DNA from: Thermohalobaculum sp050330995
GTDB taxonomy: Bacteria > Pseudomonadota > Alphaproteobacteria > Rhodobacterales > Rhodobacteraceae
Direction: 5' to 3'
NCBI GenBank assembly: GCA_050330995.1
Contig: JBHJHI010000002.1
Span: 68,095-132,094 of the forward strand
DNA length: 64,000 bases
Positions 9,201-16,724 of this stretch are shown piece by piece; positions within the stretch are counted from its first letter, which is position 1; every line of letters begins with the position of its first letter. A program made the translations under genes and the position numbers. The notes under the pieces were generated by a model. That model saw nothing but the letters and a program-made list of their open reading frames with translations, made no database searches and had not been told where the DNA came from.

Positions 9201-9414
9201 CCCAGAAGATCCAGTGCGCCGAGAGGCCGAGGCCGTTCGGCGTCTCGCCCTCCTGCATCGAGACGGTGAAGGCGACGTCGCTCGGCGCGGGGCTGGCGCG
9301 CATCGTGCTGAGGCCGTCCTTGTAGCTGGCCGACGGCATGAGCCGCGCGAGCGGCTCGGTGACGTCGGACTGGTCGCCGACGGCCCTGACGTCGTCGAAA
9401 GGCAAGCTTCGCAT
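6208..9414 (-). CDS. animal-type haem peroxidase with RTX calcium repeats
   Basis: The ATG at 9414 has a GGGGGAG ribosome site. Residues 70-480 are an animal-type (cyclooxygenase/peroxinectin) peroxidase: GQFLDHD with distal His77 and the haem-ester-type Asp76, catalytic Arg192 in DVRANENIA, and proximal His285 in FRFGHT. Residues 503-590 carry at least eight RTX nonapeptides (GGAGDD, GGDGDD, GGRGDD). A short C-terminal domain then ends near residue 666 (position about 7417). There is no N-terminal signal peptide, as expected for type I secretion through a C-terminal RTX signal. Oddly, no stop follows: the frame stays open for about 400 more codons, antisense to the whole deacetylase gene, to a TGA at 6208. 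That tail is Arg-rich and resembles nothing. A missing stop or a frameshift near 7416 is possible. Confidence 0.85.
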   Translation of the reverse strand: MRSLPFDDVRAVGDQSDVTEPLARLMPSASYKDGLSTMRASPAPSDVAFTVSMQEGETPNGLGLSAHWIFWGQFLDHDIDLTPETEDPTEIVAIPGDPLLTAFHRSEYVHGTGETGPREHENVITAEIDASNVYGATLDRQAALRSFEGGALKTSAEIDGASLLPYNTAGQPNAQGPNPAPASVFFLAGDVRANENIALASLHTVWVNEHNHWAEWLAERHPGASDEELFQNARAVVEHLIQKITYEEFLPSLVGDALGAYRGFVPGTDTAITTEFSTAAFRFGHTAIPTSLVQLDGDGAVVDDLELRDAFFTTAPVEVNGVDDTLRGLGATFANEIDEQVVDDLNFLLFNQGQPFGLSLPALNIARGRDHGLAPYVETRSAVVGDIDPATLAPDDFSVISADPAVQAKFAAVYGSVLDVDLWIGAIAEDHLPGLAVGPTVHAIVAEQFGRLRDGDPLFYENRAVLDDDLAEILAATRFSDVLKRSGGVEHVQRDAFLRSERLDGGAGDDRLAGDAGRDLIVGHEGHDRLKGRGGDDDLFGDEGRDRLQGGDGDDGLSGGEGRDHLSGGRGDDALSGGDGLDILKGGRGADAFVFVAGESLFDCVADFERGEDTLVLEGFGADFEDVDIRAFFRSNVVSVDGDVVAVVSGLDRFERLDEDDFAFVGCRAEGTERRRTCDASSGGELGRLLEHDGVSLGQRLGLVGVAAADHRDRRDAVPSEAAEHQRVARADAVRAEREPPEPVALPDVDPGVVEGDRRRGRRDRAVERGVEGCEVVGIAGTVGQRDVEVGDRLLGRVVVGRVDREGEDVRFVGEDFRRAIALVHVAVDNQDAPGPALRAQVGRGHRDVVEHAEARAALGAGVVRAAGRVGGEAPLEGQEGGEPGTGRGEARAARHPLGARQADALDLVGAERLREHPPDVSGVVGERELAGRRRGGREEARGVDQPAPHQRLAQVAVLRHREAMVGAQRRLVVGMVHDREHGVQIGALPRLPRRPRHRRTRRDNEDTSGNTAVSDTLSVLDQGIRSRILSRDRTARPRRTARSTGCPGEGGGAKPGRRCGAGCRFVA
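6469..7371 (+). CDS. histone deacetylase family (acetylpolyamine amidohydrolase-like) protein
   Basis: A 300-residue class IV-like bacterial deacetylase. Visible motifs are SAGGSHHAGPEGGAGFC (active-site His pair and glycine turn), VVDCDVHQGDGT (zinc-binding Asp and His, about residues 153-165), FYNAGVDVWEGDRLG (second zinc Asp) and VIGGGYAHEPEAL near the end. These enzymes remove acyl groups from lysine, polyamines or small amides using zinc. I prefer the ATG at 6469 because conserved sequence (IVHHPDY) begins there; a GTG at 6421 in frame is the alternative. The whole gene is covered on the opposite strand by the open tail of the peroxidase frame. With polyamine genes nearby, an acetylpolyamine substrate is plausible but unproven. 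Confidence 0.9.
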   Translation: MLPIVHHPDYQAPLRPDHRFPMSKYGYLREALVRRGLIDPARFLAPAPATAGQLALAHDAAYVGRVLSQTLGADEVKRIGLPGTERVARRSRLASAGTWLAALLAFERGLAANSAGGSHHAGPEGGAGFCVFNDVAVAAANLRAQGRPGRILVVDCDVHQGDGTAKIFADEPDVFTFSIHAANNYPTEKAVSDLDVALPDRTGDTDYLAALDPALDRAVAASSPSIAFYNAGVDVWEGDRLGRLALSADGIRARDALVLGRLRGHGIPTVAVIGGGYAHEPEALAERHAIVFEEAAKLAA

Positions 9415-9634
9415 GGTGTACGCTCCCCCGGCGAGACTAACGCGACCGGACCTCGTTCCGCATCGACCGACGTCGACGCGACGCCGTTTTTCTACCGTCG
9501 CGTGTGGCGATGGCCGGGCAACACGTCGAAATTGTCCCGACCGGGCTACGCGGTGCTGTGAGAATTGCTACCGCCTCCGGGCCGGCGGCGCCGACAAAGC
9601 CGCGGCCCGTGTCATCCCGGTGCGCGGGGCGGCC

Positions 9635-10459
9635 TCAGGTGCTGGCGCGTCGCACGGCGGCCCGCGCTTCGGCCGCCTGCGCGCGGGCGCGCTTCAGCGC
9701 GAGCGACCAGACGATGGTGCCGAGCGCCACGAGCCCGATCAGGATGGTGGCGATGGCGTTGATCTTCGGGCTGACCCCGAGGCGGACGGCCGAGAAGATC
9801 TTCATCGGCAGCGTGGTCGAGCCGGGGCCGGCAGTGAAGGAGGCGATCACCAGATCGTCGAGCGAGAGGGTAAAGCTGAGCAGGAAGCCCGAGATCACGC
9901 CCGGCATGATGAGCGGCAGCGTCACCCGGCGGAACACCGTGGAGGGGCGCGCGCCGAGGTCGGCGGCGGCTTCCTCGACCGAGGTGTCGAAGCCCGAGAG
10001 CCGCGCCTGCACCACCACGGCCGTGTAGCACATCGAGAAGGTGGCGTGCGCCATCACGATGGTGACGAAGCCGCGGTCGAGCGACACGGCGATGAACATC
10101 AGAAGGAGCGACAGCCCGGTGATGACCTCCGGCATCACCAGAGGCGCCAGGATCATCCCCGAGAACAGCGTGCGTCCGAGGAAATTCCCGAGCCGCGCCA
10201 GCGCGAAGCCCGCCATGGTCCCGAGCACCGTCGCGATCGCCGAGGCCGTCAGCGCCACCGTGATCGAGACCCAGAGCGCGTCGAGGAGCTGCTGGTCCTC
10301 CCAGAGCGCGACGTACCAGCGGATCGACCAGCCGCCCCAGACCGCGACCAGCTCGGAGGCGTTGAACGAGTAGATCACCAGGATGACGATCGGCGCGTAG
10401 AGGAACAGGAAGCCGAGCGTCATCAGCCCCGCGAGCGTCGCCGACGGCCCCCCCTTCAC
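9635..10459 (-). CDS. potI: spermidine/putrescine ABC transporter permease, PotI-like
   Basis: A 274-residue permease with six hydrophobic segments. It has the EAA loop of ABC permeases (EEAAADLGARPSTVFRRVTLPL, about residues 180-201), which docks on the ATPase. The N-terminal segment and NASELVAVWGGWSIRWY match the PotC/PotI branch. The start is GTG at 10459, overlapping the TGA of the upstream permease gene (GTGA, 10456-10459), so the two are coupled. It forms the membrane channel with PotH for polyamine uptake driven by the ATPase encoded at 12552. Confidence 0.92.
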   Translation of the reverse strand: MKGGPSATLAGLMTLGFLFLYAPIVILVIYSFNASELVAVWGGWSIRWYVALWEDQQLLDALWVSITVALTASAIATVLGTMAGFALARLGNFLGRTLFSGMILAPLVMPEVITGLSLLLMFIAVSLDRGFVTIVMAHATFSMCYTAVVVQARLSGFDTSVEEAAADLGARPSTVFRRVTLPLIMPGVISGFLLSFTLSLDDLVIASFTAGPGSTTLPMKIFSAVRLGVSPKINAIATILIGLVALGTIVWSLALKRARAQAAEARAAVRRAST

Positions 10460-11337
10460 GCCGCGCCCTCGCGCCGCGCGTAGCGCTGGAAGATCACGAT
10501 CGGCACCACCAGCACCGAGAGCAGCAGCACCGCCACTGCCGAGGCTACCGGCCAGTCGCGATTGTTGAAGAACTCGGTCCAGAGCGTGCGCCCGATCATC
10601 TGCACCTGGTTGCCGCCCAGAAGCTCGGGGATCACGAACTCGCCGACGGCGGGGATGAACACGAGGAAGCTGCCCGCGAGGATGCCGGGCAGCGACAGCG
10701 GCAGCGTGATCCGGGTGAAGGTGACCCAGGGCGCGGCCCCGAGGTCGGCCGAGGCTTCGAGCAGATCGACGTCGAGCTTCTCCAGCGTGGCGTAGAGCGG
10801 CAGGATCATGAACGGCAGGTAGCTGTAGACGATGCCGACGTAGACCGCGAACGGCGAGGGGTAGAACAGCACCGCCTGGTCGATGATCCCGAGCGCGAGC
10901 AGCGCGGTGTTGAGCAGGCCCTCGGTCTGGAGGATGCCGATCCAGGCGTAGACGCGGATCAGGAACGAGGTCCAGAACGGCAGGATCACCAGCGCGAGCA
11001 GCACGCCGCGCAGACCCGGCCTGCAGCGCGCGATGCCGTAGGCGATCGGGTAGGCGATCACCAGCGTGATCAGCGTCGCGGTCGCGGCGATGAACAGCGA
11101 GTTCAGGTACGAGTTGACGTAGAGCGGGTCGCTGAAGATGAAGCGGTAGTTGTAGAAGTCGATCGACGTCAGGTGGCCCCAGACCGCACTGAGCGAGTCC
11201 CAGACCGGGGTGTAGGGCGGCTGCGCGATCGCCGGCTCGCTGAGCGAGATCTTCAAGACGATCAGGAACGGCGTCAGGAAGAAGACGACCAGCCAGAGAT
11301 AGGGCAGGAGGATCGCGATGCGTCGGCCCCAGCCCAT
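10456..11337 (-). CDS. potH: spermidine/putrescine ABC transporter permease, PotH-like
   Basis: A 293-residue inner-membrane permease of the PotB/PotH branch. It has an N-terminal anchor (IAILLPYLWLVVFFLTPFLI), a periplasmic loop, then the BPD_transp_1 core with the ATPase-contacting EAA loop (LLEASADLGAAPWVTFTRITLPL, about residues 195-217). It starts at ATG 11337 and lies first in a two-gene minus-strand unit with potI. The binding protein and ATPase genes run the other way from the 132-bp gap at 11338-11469, which must hold both promoters. Confidence 0.93.
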   Translation of the reverse strand: MGWGRRIAILLPYLWLVVFFLTPFLIVLKISLSEPAIAQPPYTPVWDSLSAVWGHLTSIDFYNYRFIFSDPLYVNSYLNSLFIAATATLITLVIAYPIAYGIARCRPGLRGVLLALVILPFWTSFLIRVYAWIGILQTEGLLNTALLALGIIDQAVLFYPSPFAVYVGIVYSYLPFMILPLYATLEKLDVDLLEASADLGAAPWVTFTRITLPLSLPGILAGSFLVFIPAVGEFVIPELLGGNQVQMIGRTLWTEFFNNRDWPVASAVAVLLLSVLVVPIVIFQRYARREGAA

Positions 11338-11469
11338 GGGCGGCCCTCCCGTCTGACCCGGCGAACGCTAGCGCCCGTTCGCGGCCGCGAAAACCCCTCT
11401 CGGTATTGCCCCGCGGTGCATCGACGTTAGGCTCCGGAGCGGTTCGTCAACCCAGAGGGAGCCGCGCCC

Positions 11470-12555
11470 ATGAAGGCCATGCTGACCGCCACCGCGCTCG
11501 CCGCGCTCGTCGCCGCCCCCGCCTTCGCGCAGGATCGGGTCGTCAACGTCTACAATTGGTCAGACTACATCGACCCGGCGCTCCTCGACCAGTTCACCGA
11601 GGAGACCGGGATCGAGGTCGTCTACGACGTCTACGACAGCAACGAGGTGCTGGAGACCAAGCTGCTGGCGGGCGGTACCGGCTACGACATCGTGGTGCCG
11701 ACCGGCACCTTCCTGCAGCGCCAGATCCAGGCCGGCGTCTACCAGGAACTCGATAAGTCGAAGCTGGAGAACTACGACAACCTCTGGGACCGGATCATGG
11801 AGCGGGTCGCCGTCTACGATCCCGGTCTCGAGCACTCCATCAACTACATGTGGGGTACGACCGGCATCGGCTACAACGTCGAGGCGGTGAAGGAGCGGCT
11901 CGGCCAGGACGAGATCGAGAGCTGGGACGTCGTCTTCGACCCCGAGCAGCTCGCGAAGTTCGAGGACTGCGGCGTCCACTTCCTCGACACGCCCGAGGAG
12001 ATGGTGCCGGCCGCGCTCAACTATCTCGGCTACGAGGGCGCGAGCCACGACTTGGACGAGATCGAGGAAGCCTTCCAGCTTTTGGAGAGCGTGCGCCCCC
12101 ACGTGCAGCGCTTCCACTCGTCGAGCTACATCAACGAACTCGCGAGCGGCAACATCTGCCTCGCGGTCGGCTGGTCGGGCGACGTGCTGCAGGCGCGCGA
12201 CCGCGCGGCCGAGGCCGACAACGGCGTCACCGTCCAGTACGCGATCCCGAAGGAGGGCGCGCTGATGTGGTTCGACAACTTCGCCGTGCCGGCCGACGCC
12301 CCGAACCCCGAGAACGCCCACGCCTTCCTCGACTTCATGATGCGCGCGGAATCGGCGGCGCAGGCGACCAACTACGTCTTCTACGCCAACGGCAACGAGG
12401 CGAGCCAGGAGTTCGTCGACGACGAGATCATGAACGACCCGGCGATCTATCCCGGCGAGGAGGCGGTCTCGAACCTCTACGTCCACGAGATGTACCCCCC
12501 GCGGGTCAACCGCCAGGTCACGCGCTCCTGGACGCGGCTCAAGACCGGCTCGTGA
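11470..12555 (+). CDS. potF: periplasmic putrescine/spermidine-binding protein, PotF-like
   Basis: A 361-residue binding protein with a Sec signal peptide (AALVAAPAFAQD, cleavage about residue 21). The mature start VVNVYNWSDYIDP is typical of PotD/PotF proteins. Further family marks are GGTGYDIVVPTGTFLQRQI, the hinge region MWGTTGIGYN, and WFDNFAVPADAPN near the ligand pocket. It captures polyamines in the periplasm and delivers them to the PotHI channel. AGAGGGAG lies before the ATG. The stop overlaps the GTG start of the ATPase gene. The putrescine versus spermidine preference cannot be read reliably from sequence alone. Confidence 0.93.
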   Translation: MKAMLTATALAALVAAPAFAQDRVVNVYNWSDYIDPALLDQFTEETGIEVVYDVYDSNEVLETKLLAGGTGYDIVVPTGTFLQRQIQAGVYQELDKSKLENYDNLWDRIMERVAVYDPGLEHSINYMWGTTGIGYNVEAVKERLGQDEIESWDVVFDPEQLAKFEDCGVHFLDTPEEMVPAALNYLGYEGASHDLDEIEEAFQLLESVRPHVQRFHSSSYINELASGNICLAVGWSGDVLQARDRAAEADNGVTVQYAIPKEGALMWFDNFAVPADAPNPENAHAFLDFMMRAESAAQATNYVFYANGNEASQEFVDDEIMNDPAIYPGEEAVSNLYVHEMYPPRVNRQVTRSWTRLKTGS

Positions 12556-13733
12556 ACGAGATCGAGACGCGTCTCGGCGAGACCGGGGCGCGCCCGCGGC
12601 CCGGACAGGCGCGCCGCCAGCCCGTCGCCTGCGAGACGAAGCCCTGGCGCGACGGGTCGGAGACGCCGCACCTGCGCATCGAGGGCGTGACCACGCGGTT
12701 CGACGGCCACGCGGCCGTCGACGACGTGAGCCTCGACATCCACGCCACCGAGTTCTTCGCGCTGCTTGGGCCGTCGGGCTGCGGCAAGACCACGCTGCTG
12801 AGGATGCTCGCGGGCTTCGAGACGCCGGACAGCGGGCGCATCCTGCTCGACGGCGAGGACCTCGCGGGCGTCGCGCCGTTCGAGCGGCCGGTGAACATGA
12901 TGTTCCAGTCCTACGCGCTGTTTCCGCACATGAGCGTGGAGAAGAACATCGTCTTCGGCCTGGAGATGGAGGGCATGGACAGGCGCGCCCGCAAGGACCG
13001 CGTGGAGGAGATGCTCTCGCTTACCCGGCTCGAGCGCTTCGCCAGGCGCAAGCCTGGCCAGCTCTCGGGCGGGCAGCGCCAGCGCGTGGCCCTCGCGCGC
13101 GCGCTCGCCAAGAAGCCGAAGCTCCTGCTCCTGGACGAGCCCTTGGGCGCGCTCGACCGCAAGCTGCGCGAGGCGACGCAGTTCGAGCTGGTCAACATCC
13201 AGGAGTCCCTCGGCCTCACCTTCGTCATCGTCACCCACGATCAGGAGGAGGCGATGACCGTCTCCTCGCGCATCGCGGTGATGAACGAGGGCCGCGTCGA
13301 GCAGCTCGGCGAGCCGCGCGAGGTCTACGAGGCGCCGCGCACGCGCTACGTCGCCGAGTTCATCGGCGACGTGAACCTGTTCGAGGGGAGCGCCGAAGGA
13401 GACGGCCGTCTCGCCCTCGACGACGGCGCGGTGGTGGCGCTGCCCGAGCGCCGCGACGGGGGCGAGCGGCTGGCGATCGCCGTGCGCCCCGAGAAGATGA
13501 CGCTGGCGCGCGAGCCGGAGGGCACGCGCGCCGAGAACGAGCTGGCCGGCCGCGTCGAGGACATCGCCTACCTCGGCGACGTCTCGGTCTACCACGTCCG
13601 CCTCGACCGGGGCGGGCGCATCGCCAAGGCGACGCGCACCAACCGGGTGCGCGGCGCCGAGGGCGAGATCACCTGGGGAGACCGGGTGGTGCTGGGGTGG
13701 GACCCGTCGGCGACGGTGATGCTAGCGGATTGA
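12552..13733 (+). CDS. potG: polyamine ABC transporter ATP-binding protein, PotG-like
   Basis: A 393-residue ATPase. Walker A is GPSGCGKTT, the signature is LSGGQRQRVALARAL, Walker B is LLLLDEPLGALD, and the switch His is in VIVTHDQEEAMTV. A C-terminal TOBE region (about residues 300-390, IAVRPEKMTLAREPE) is present. The GTG at 12552 overlaps the potF stop (GTGA). About 37 residues precede the first beta strand of the nucleotide-binding domain, so a later start is possible. It energises the PotH/PotI channel encoded on the opposite strand. Confidence 0.92.
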   Translation: MNEIETRLGETGARPRPGQARRQPVACETKPWRDGSETPHLRIEGVTTRFDGHAAVDDVSLDIHATEFFALLGPSGCGKTTLLRMLAGFETPDSGRILLDGEDLAGVAPFERPVNMMFQSYALFPHMSVEKNIVFGLEMEGMDRRARKDRVEEMLSLTRLERFARRKPGQLSGGQRQRVALARALAKKPKLLLLDEPLGALDRKLREATQFELVNIQESLGLTFVIVTHDQEEAMTVSSRIAVMNEGRVEQLGEPREVYEAPRTRYVAEFIGDVNLFEGSAEGDGRLALDDGAVVALPERRDGGERLAIAVRPEKMTLAREPEGTRAENELAGRVEDIAYLGDVSVYHVRLDRGGRIAKATRTNRVRGAEGEITWGDRVVLGWDPSATVMLAD

Positions 13734-13930
13734 GGCGACGCGGCCGAGCCCGCCCCCGCCATCGCGGCTTGCCCGAACGCGATCCGGTGTCTCGGCCATG
13801 CCGAACGATCGCCGACCCGAGGCGAGCGGGCCGACCCGCGACGACGCCTCGTCCCGACCCGTCACGAACGACCGAGCGATCCGTGCCGTCGGCGGTATCC
13901 GAAAGCGGATCGGCGGCTGGTCGAGGGGAA

Positions 13931-14021
13931 TGGCGGGCAGGATGGGATTCGAACCCACGATACCCTTTTGGGGTATACTCCCTTAGCAGGGGAGCGCCTT
14001 CGACCACTCGGCCACCTGCCC
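13931..14021 (-). tRNA. tRNA-Ser (anticodon GCU)
   Basis: On the minus strand, GGGCAGG (14021-14015) pairs with CCTGCCC (13941-13935) as the acceptor stem. It is followed by discriminator G and an encoded CCA (13933-13931). The anticodon arm is CTCCC-CTGCTAA-GGGAG with anticodon GCT. A long variable arm (TACCCC…GGGTA) and a T arm with TTCGAAT follow. The long variable arm and GCU anticodon identify the AGC/AGU serine tRNA. Confidence 0.96.
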
Positions 14022-14323
14022 GCGGGCGGGATAGCCGTGCGGTCAGAGGCTTGTCAACGATAGCGCAAGGACGTCGGTCGGGTGGCGCGGGGACGGCGAC
14101 GGACGAGCGCGCGTCGACGTGGGCGCGAGGCGCCCTCGCGCCGACCGGGCGGGCTCGCGCGTGACGCGGCGGCGCGACACGCACGACCGGCGAACCGGCG
14201 GCGACGTCGCTTTGAAGGCCCATCATGCCGTGTTCGAGGCAGTCGGGAACGGGTGCGATCGGCAAGTATCGACATCGACGTGATATCCGCGGCACCGAAC
14301 GGGACCGCTTCGCGAGGGCGCCA
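14022..14323. other. intergenic gap, no gene seen
   Basis: About 300 bases between the tRNA-Ser 5' end and the corrinoid gene. It holds the presumed tRNA promoter on the minus strand and the leader of the corrinoid gene. I see no conserved ORF, riboswitch or strong hairpin. In particular no cobalamin-riboswitch B12-box is evident. Confidence 0.5.
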
Positions 14324-15040
14324 ATGGCCGAGAACGACGACGAGATCATCCTTGCCGAACTCGACGACGAGGAGCTGGTCCAGCAGATGCACGACGACCT
14401 CTACGACGGCCTCAAGGACGAGGTGGTCGAGGGCGTCAACATCCTGCTCGGGCGCGGCTGGCAACCCTACGACGTGCTGACCCAGGCGCTGGTCGAGGGC
14501 ATGCGCATCGTCGGCATCGACTTTCGCGACGGCATCCTGTTCGTGCCGGAGGTGCTGCTCGCGGCCAACTCGATGAAGGCGGGCATGGGCGTGCTGAAGC
14601 CGCTTCTGGCCGAGTCCGACGCGCCGCGCATGGGCAAGATGGTGATCGGCACCGTCAAGGGCGACATCCACGACATCGGCAAGAACCTCGTGTCGATGAT
14701 GATGGAGGGCGCCGGCTTCGAGGTCGTCGACATCGGCATCAACAACCCAGTGGAGAACTATTTCGAGGCGCTGGAGCGGGAGAAGCCCGACATCCTCGGC
14801 ATGTCGGCGCTGCTGACCACCACCATGCCGTACATGAAGGTGGTGATCGACAAGATGAAGGCGGACGGCATCCGCGACGACTACGTGGTGCTGGTGGGCG
14901 GCGCACCGCTCAACGAGGAGTTCGGCCGCGCGATCGGCGCCGACGCCTACTGCCGCGACGCGGCGGTCGCGGTCGAGACGGCGAAGGCGTTCATGCAGCG
15001 CCGCCACAACGTCGCGCCGCGGATGGTCGCCCACGCATGA
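14324..15040 (+). CDS. corrinoid (B12-binding) methyltransferase partner protein, MtbC-like
   Basis: A 238-residue corrinoid protein. An N-terminal helical cap (B12-binding_2, about residues 15-95) is followed by a Rossmann B12 domain. The DxHxxG motif is KGDIHDIGKNLV, with His116 as the lower cobalt ligand. Later motifs are SALLTTTMPYMK and VLVGGAPLNEEF. The ATG at 14324 is preceded by GAGGG. Such proteins carry the methyl group between a substrate methyltransferase (methylamine, glycine betaine or methoxy compounds) and an acceptor such as tetrahydrofolate. No methyltransferase of the MttB type is in the window. The next gene, DUF1638, overlaps its stop by four bases (ATGA). Confidence 0.92.
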   Translation: MAENDDEIILAELDDEELVQQMHDDLYDGLKDEVVEGVNILLGRGWQPYDVLTQALVEGMRIVGIDFRDGILFVPEVLLAANSMKAGMGVLKPLLAESDAPRMGKMVIGTVKGDIHDIGKNLVSMMMEGAGFEVVDIGINNPVENYFEALEREKPDILGMSALLTTTMPYMKVVIDKMKADGIRDDYVVLVGGAPLNEEFGRAIGADAYCRDAAVAVETAKAFMQRRHNVAPRMVAHA

Positions 15041-15729
15041 GCCGACGGGGCGGGGCCGCCGCTCGTCGGGCGGCGGCCCGTCCGTTGCCCGAACCAGAGG
15101 CGGCGGGCGAGGCCGCGCTGCCGCCGGCGCGGCCCGGCGCGACGCTCCTCGTCGCCTGCGGCGCGCTCGCGCGCGAGACCCTGGCGGTGATCGCGGCCAA
15201 CGGGCTGGAGGACCGCTTCGCGCTCACCTGCCTGCCCGCGGGGCTGCACAATCGGCCCGAGCGCATCGCCGAGGCCGTGCGCGCCCGTGTCCGCGCCGCG
15301 AAGGCGGCGGGGCACGAGCGGGTCCTCGTCCTCTACGGCGACTGCGGCACCGGCGGCGCGCTCGACCGCGTCTGCGCCGAGGAGCAGGTCGAGCGCGTGC
15401 CGGGGCCGCACTGCTACGCGATGTTCGACGGCCTCGACGCCTTCGCCGCGCGGGCCGAGGCGGAGACGAGGGCGTTCTACCTCACCGACTTCCTCGCCCG
15501 CCAGTTCGACGCACTCGTCTGGCGCGGGCTCGGGCTCGACCGCCATCCCGACCTCGCCGGCGACTACTTCCGCGGCTACGACCGCCTCGTCTACCTCGCG
15601 CAGACCGACGATCCGACGCTGACCGCGCGGGCGGCCGAGGCGGCGCGGCGGCTCGGGCTCGCCTTCGAGCGTCGCGTCACCGGCTACGGCGACCTCGCCG
15701 CGACGCTGACGCGGGCGTCGCCGCGCTGA
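15037..15729 (+). CDS. DUF1638 family protein
   Basis: A 230-residue protein. After a basic, Ala-rich N-terminus of about 25 residues it shows DUF1638 marks: ACGALARETLAV, LPAGLHNRPERIAEAVR, VLYGDCGTGGALDRV, GPHCYAMF and FYLTDFLARQFD. The conserved Cys and His residues suggest a metal or corrinoid-related function, but the biochemical role of the family is unknown. Its start codon lies inside the corrinoid gene stop (ATGA, 15037-15040), so the two are almost certainly co-translated. That places it in one-carbon methyl transfer. Confidence 0.88.
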   Translation: MSRRGGAAARRAAARPLPEPEAAGEAALPPARPGATLLVACGALARETLAVIAANGLEDRFALTCLPAGLHNRPERIAEAVRARVRAAKAAGHERVLVLYGDCGTGGALDRVCAEEQVERVPGPHCYAMFDGLDAFAARAEAETRAFYLTDFLARQFDALVWRGLGLDRHPDLAGDYFRGYDRLVYLAQTDDPTLTARAAEAARRLGLAFERRVTGYGDLAATLTRASPR

Positions 15730-15774
15730 GATCGGCCGGGCGCCCGGTTCGCGAGTCGCAGAGGGCGGCCGGTG

Positions 15775-16443
15775 TCAGGCGCCGCCGGCGATCACCCTGA
15801 GCCGCGGCGGAGCGGCGGCCGAGGCGCGGGGGCCGCTGCCCTCGATCGTGTGCAGCACCGGGCGATCGCCGGCGCGGCCGGCGACCCGACGCGCGGCGAC
15901 CGCACCGCCCACGGCGAGACGATCGTCCGCGGCGAGCGCGGCGCCGCCCTCTCCGAAGACCGGCGTGACCGACACCGCCGCCATCGTGAACTGAAGCGGC
16001 GGCTCGGTCGCGAGCCCGGCCTCGGCGTCGAGCGGGCGCAGCGCGCCGATCAGGCGATCGATCTCGCCCTGCTCCGAGCGAAGCGGCAACAGCACGATCT
16101 CCCAGTCGGCGCCGGGCCCGCCCGCGGCCGGGGCGAGGCGCGCTTCCCCGATCGACGAGCCGGCGAGCGTCTCGCGCGCGAGGTCGCGCAGCGCGCCCCG
16201 CGCCTCGGGCGCCATGATCGCGTGCGCCGGCATCCCGCGCAGCTCCATCCAGAAGGCGTCCACCAGCGCGCTGCCCGCGAGGCGGAAGCGGATGTTGTCG
16301 CGGCCGAGGTCTTCGAGGATGAACAGATAACCCATGTCGGCGTCGATCCGCCGCGGATCGATCTCGGTGCGACGCGGGCAGCGCCGGCCGGCGCGCAGCG
16401 CGTGCCAGTAGCGCACCAGGGCATGGTTGTCCGGATGCTGCAT
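15775..16443 (-). CDS. PAS domain protein (PAS_5 type)
   Basis: A 222-residue protein with an N-terminal PAS_5-like domain: LVRYWHALRAGRRCPRR near the start, then IDADMGYLFILEDLGRDNIRFRLAGSALVDAF, about residues 10-140. The remainder is Ala/Arg-rich and probably disordered. PAS_5 proteins are widespread in Rhodobacterales and lack an output domain, and their ligand is unknown. I prefer the ATG at 16443 with upstream GGGAG. An in-frame TTG at 16500 would add 19 residues without conserved sequence. Confidence 0.8.
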   Translation of the reverse strand: MQHPDNHALVRYWHALRAGRRCPRRTEIDPRRIDADMGYLFILEDLGRDNIRFRLAGSALVDAFWMELRGMPAHAIMAPEARGALRDLARETLAGSSIGEARLAPAAGGPGADWEIVLLPLRSEQGEIDRLIGALRPLDAEAGLATEPPLQFTMAAVSVTPVFGEGGAALAADDRLAVGGAVAARRVAGRAGDRPVLHTIEGSGPRASAAAPPRLRVIAGGA

Positions 16444-16505
16444 GTGCCCGAGCGCTCCCGTGGTGGCCCCTGGCGCGGCGGGTAGCGTCGCGCGTCTCAA
16501 CCACT

Positions 16506-16518
16506 TGAGAGTTTCTCA
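16506..16518. promoter_or_regulatory. small inverted repeat TGAGA-GTT-TCTCA
   Basis: A perfect 5-bp inverted repeat with a 3-base spacer lies about 63 bp upstream of the PAS gene and in the divergent gap before gmk. It could be an operator. It is short enough to be chance, and no regulator gene is adjacent. Confidence 0.2.
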
Positions 16519-16724
16519 TACTCCCCCGACCGCATCAACGAGCAACGATGCTACGCGTGTCCCGTGCGGCGACGTCCCGCGTGACGGCGCCGCAACGCGG
16601 CGTTAAGCGCACCGCGCGAGGGTCGGCCCGCGGCGCGAGGGTGGTTGCCCGCGGTGCGACGGGCGGACAACCGTGCCCGCGCCCGCCGAGGGGCTCCGTC
16701 CGGGGTCGGGAGGGAGGGCTGACG

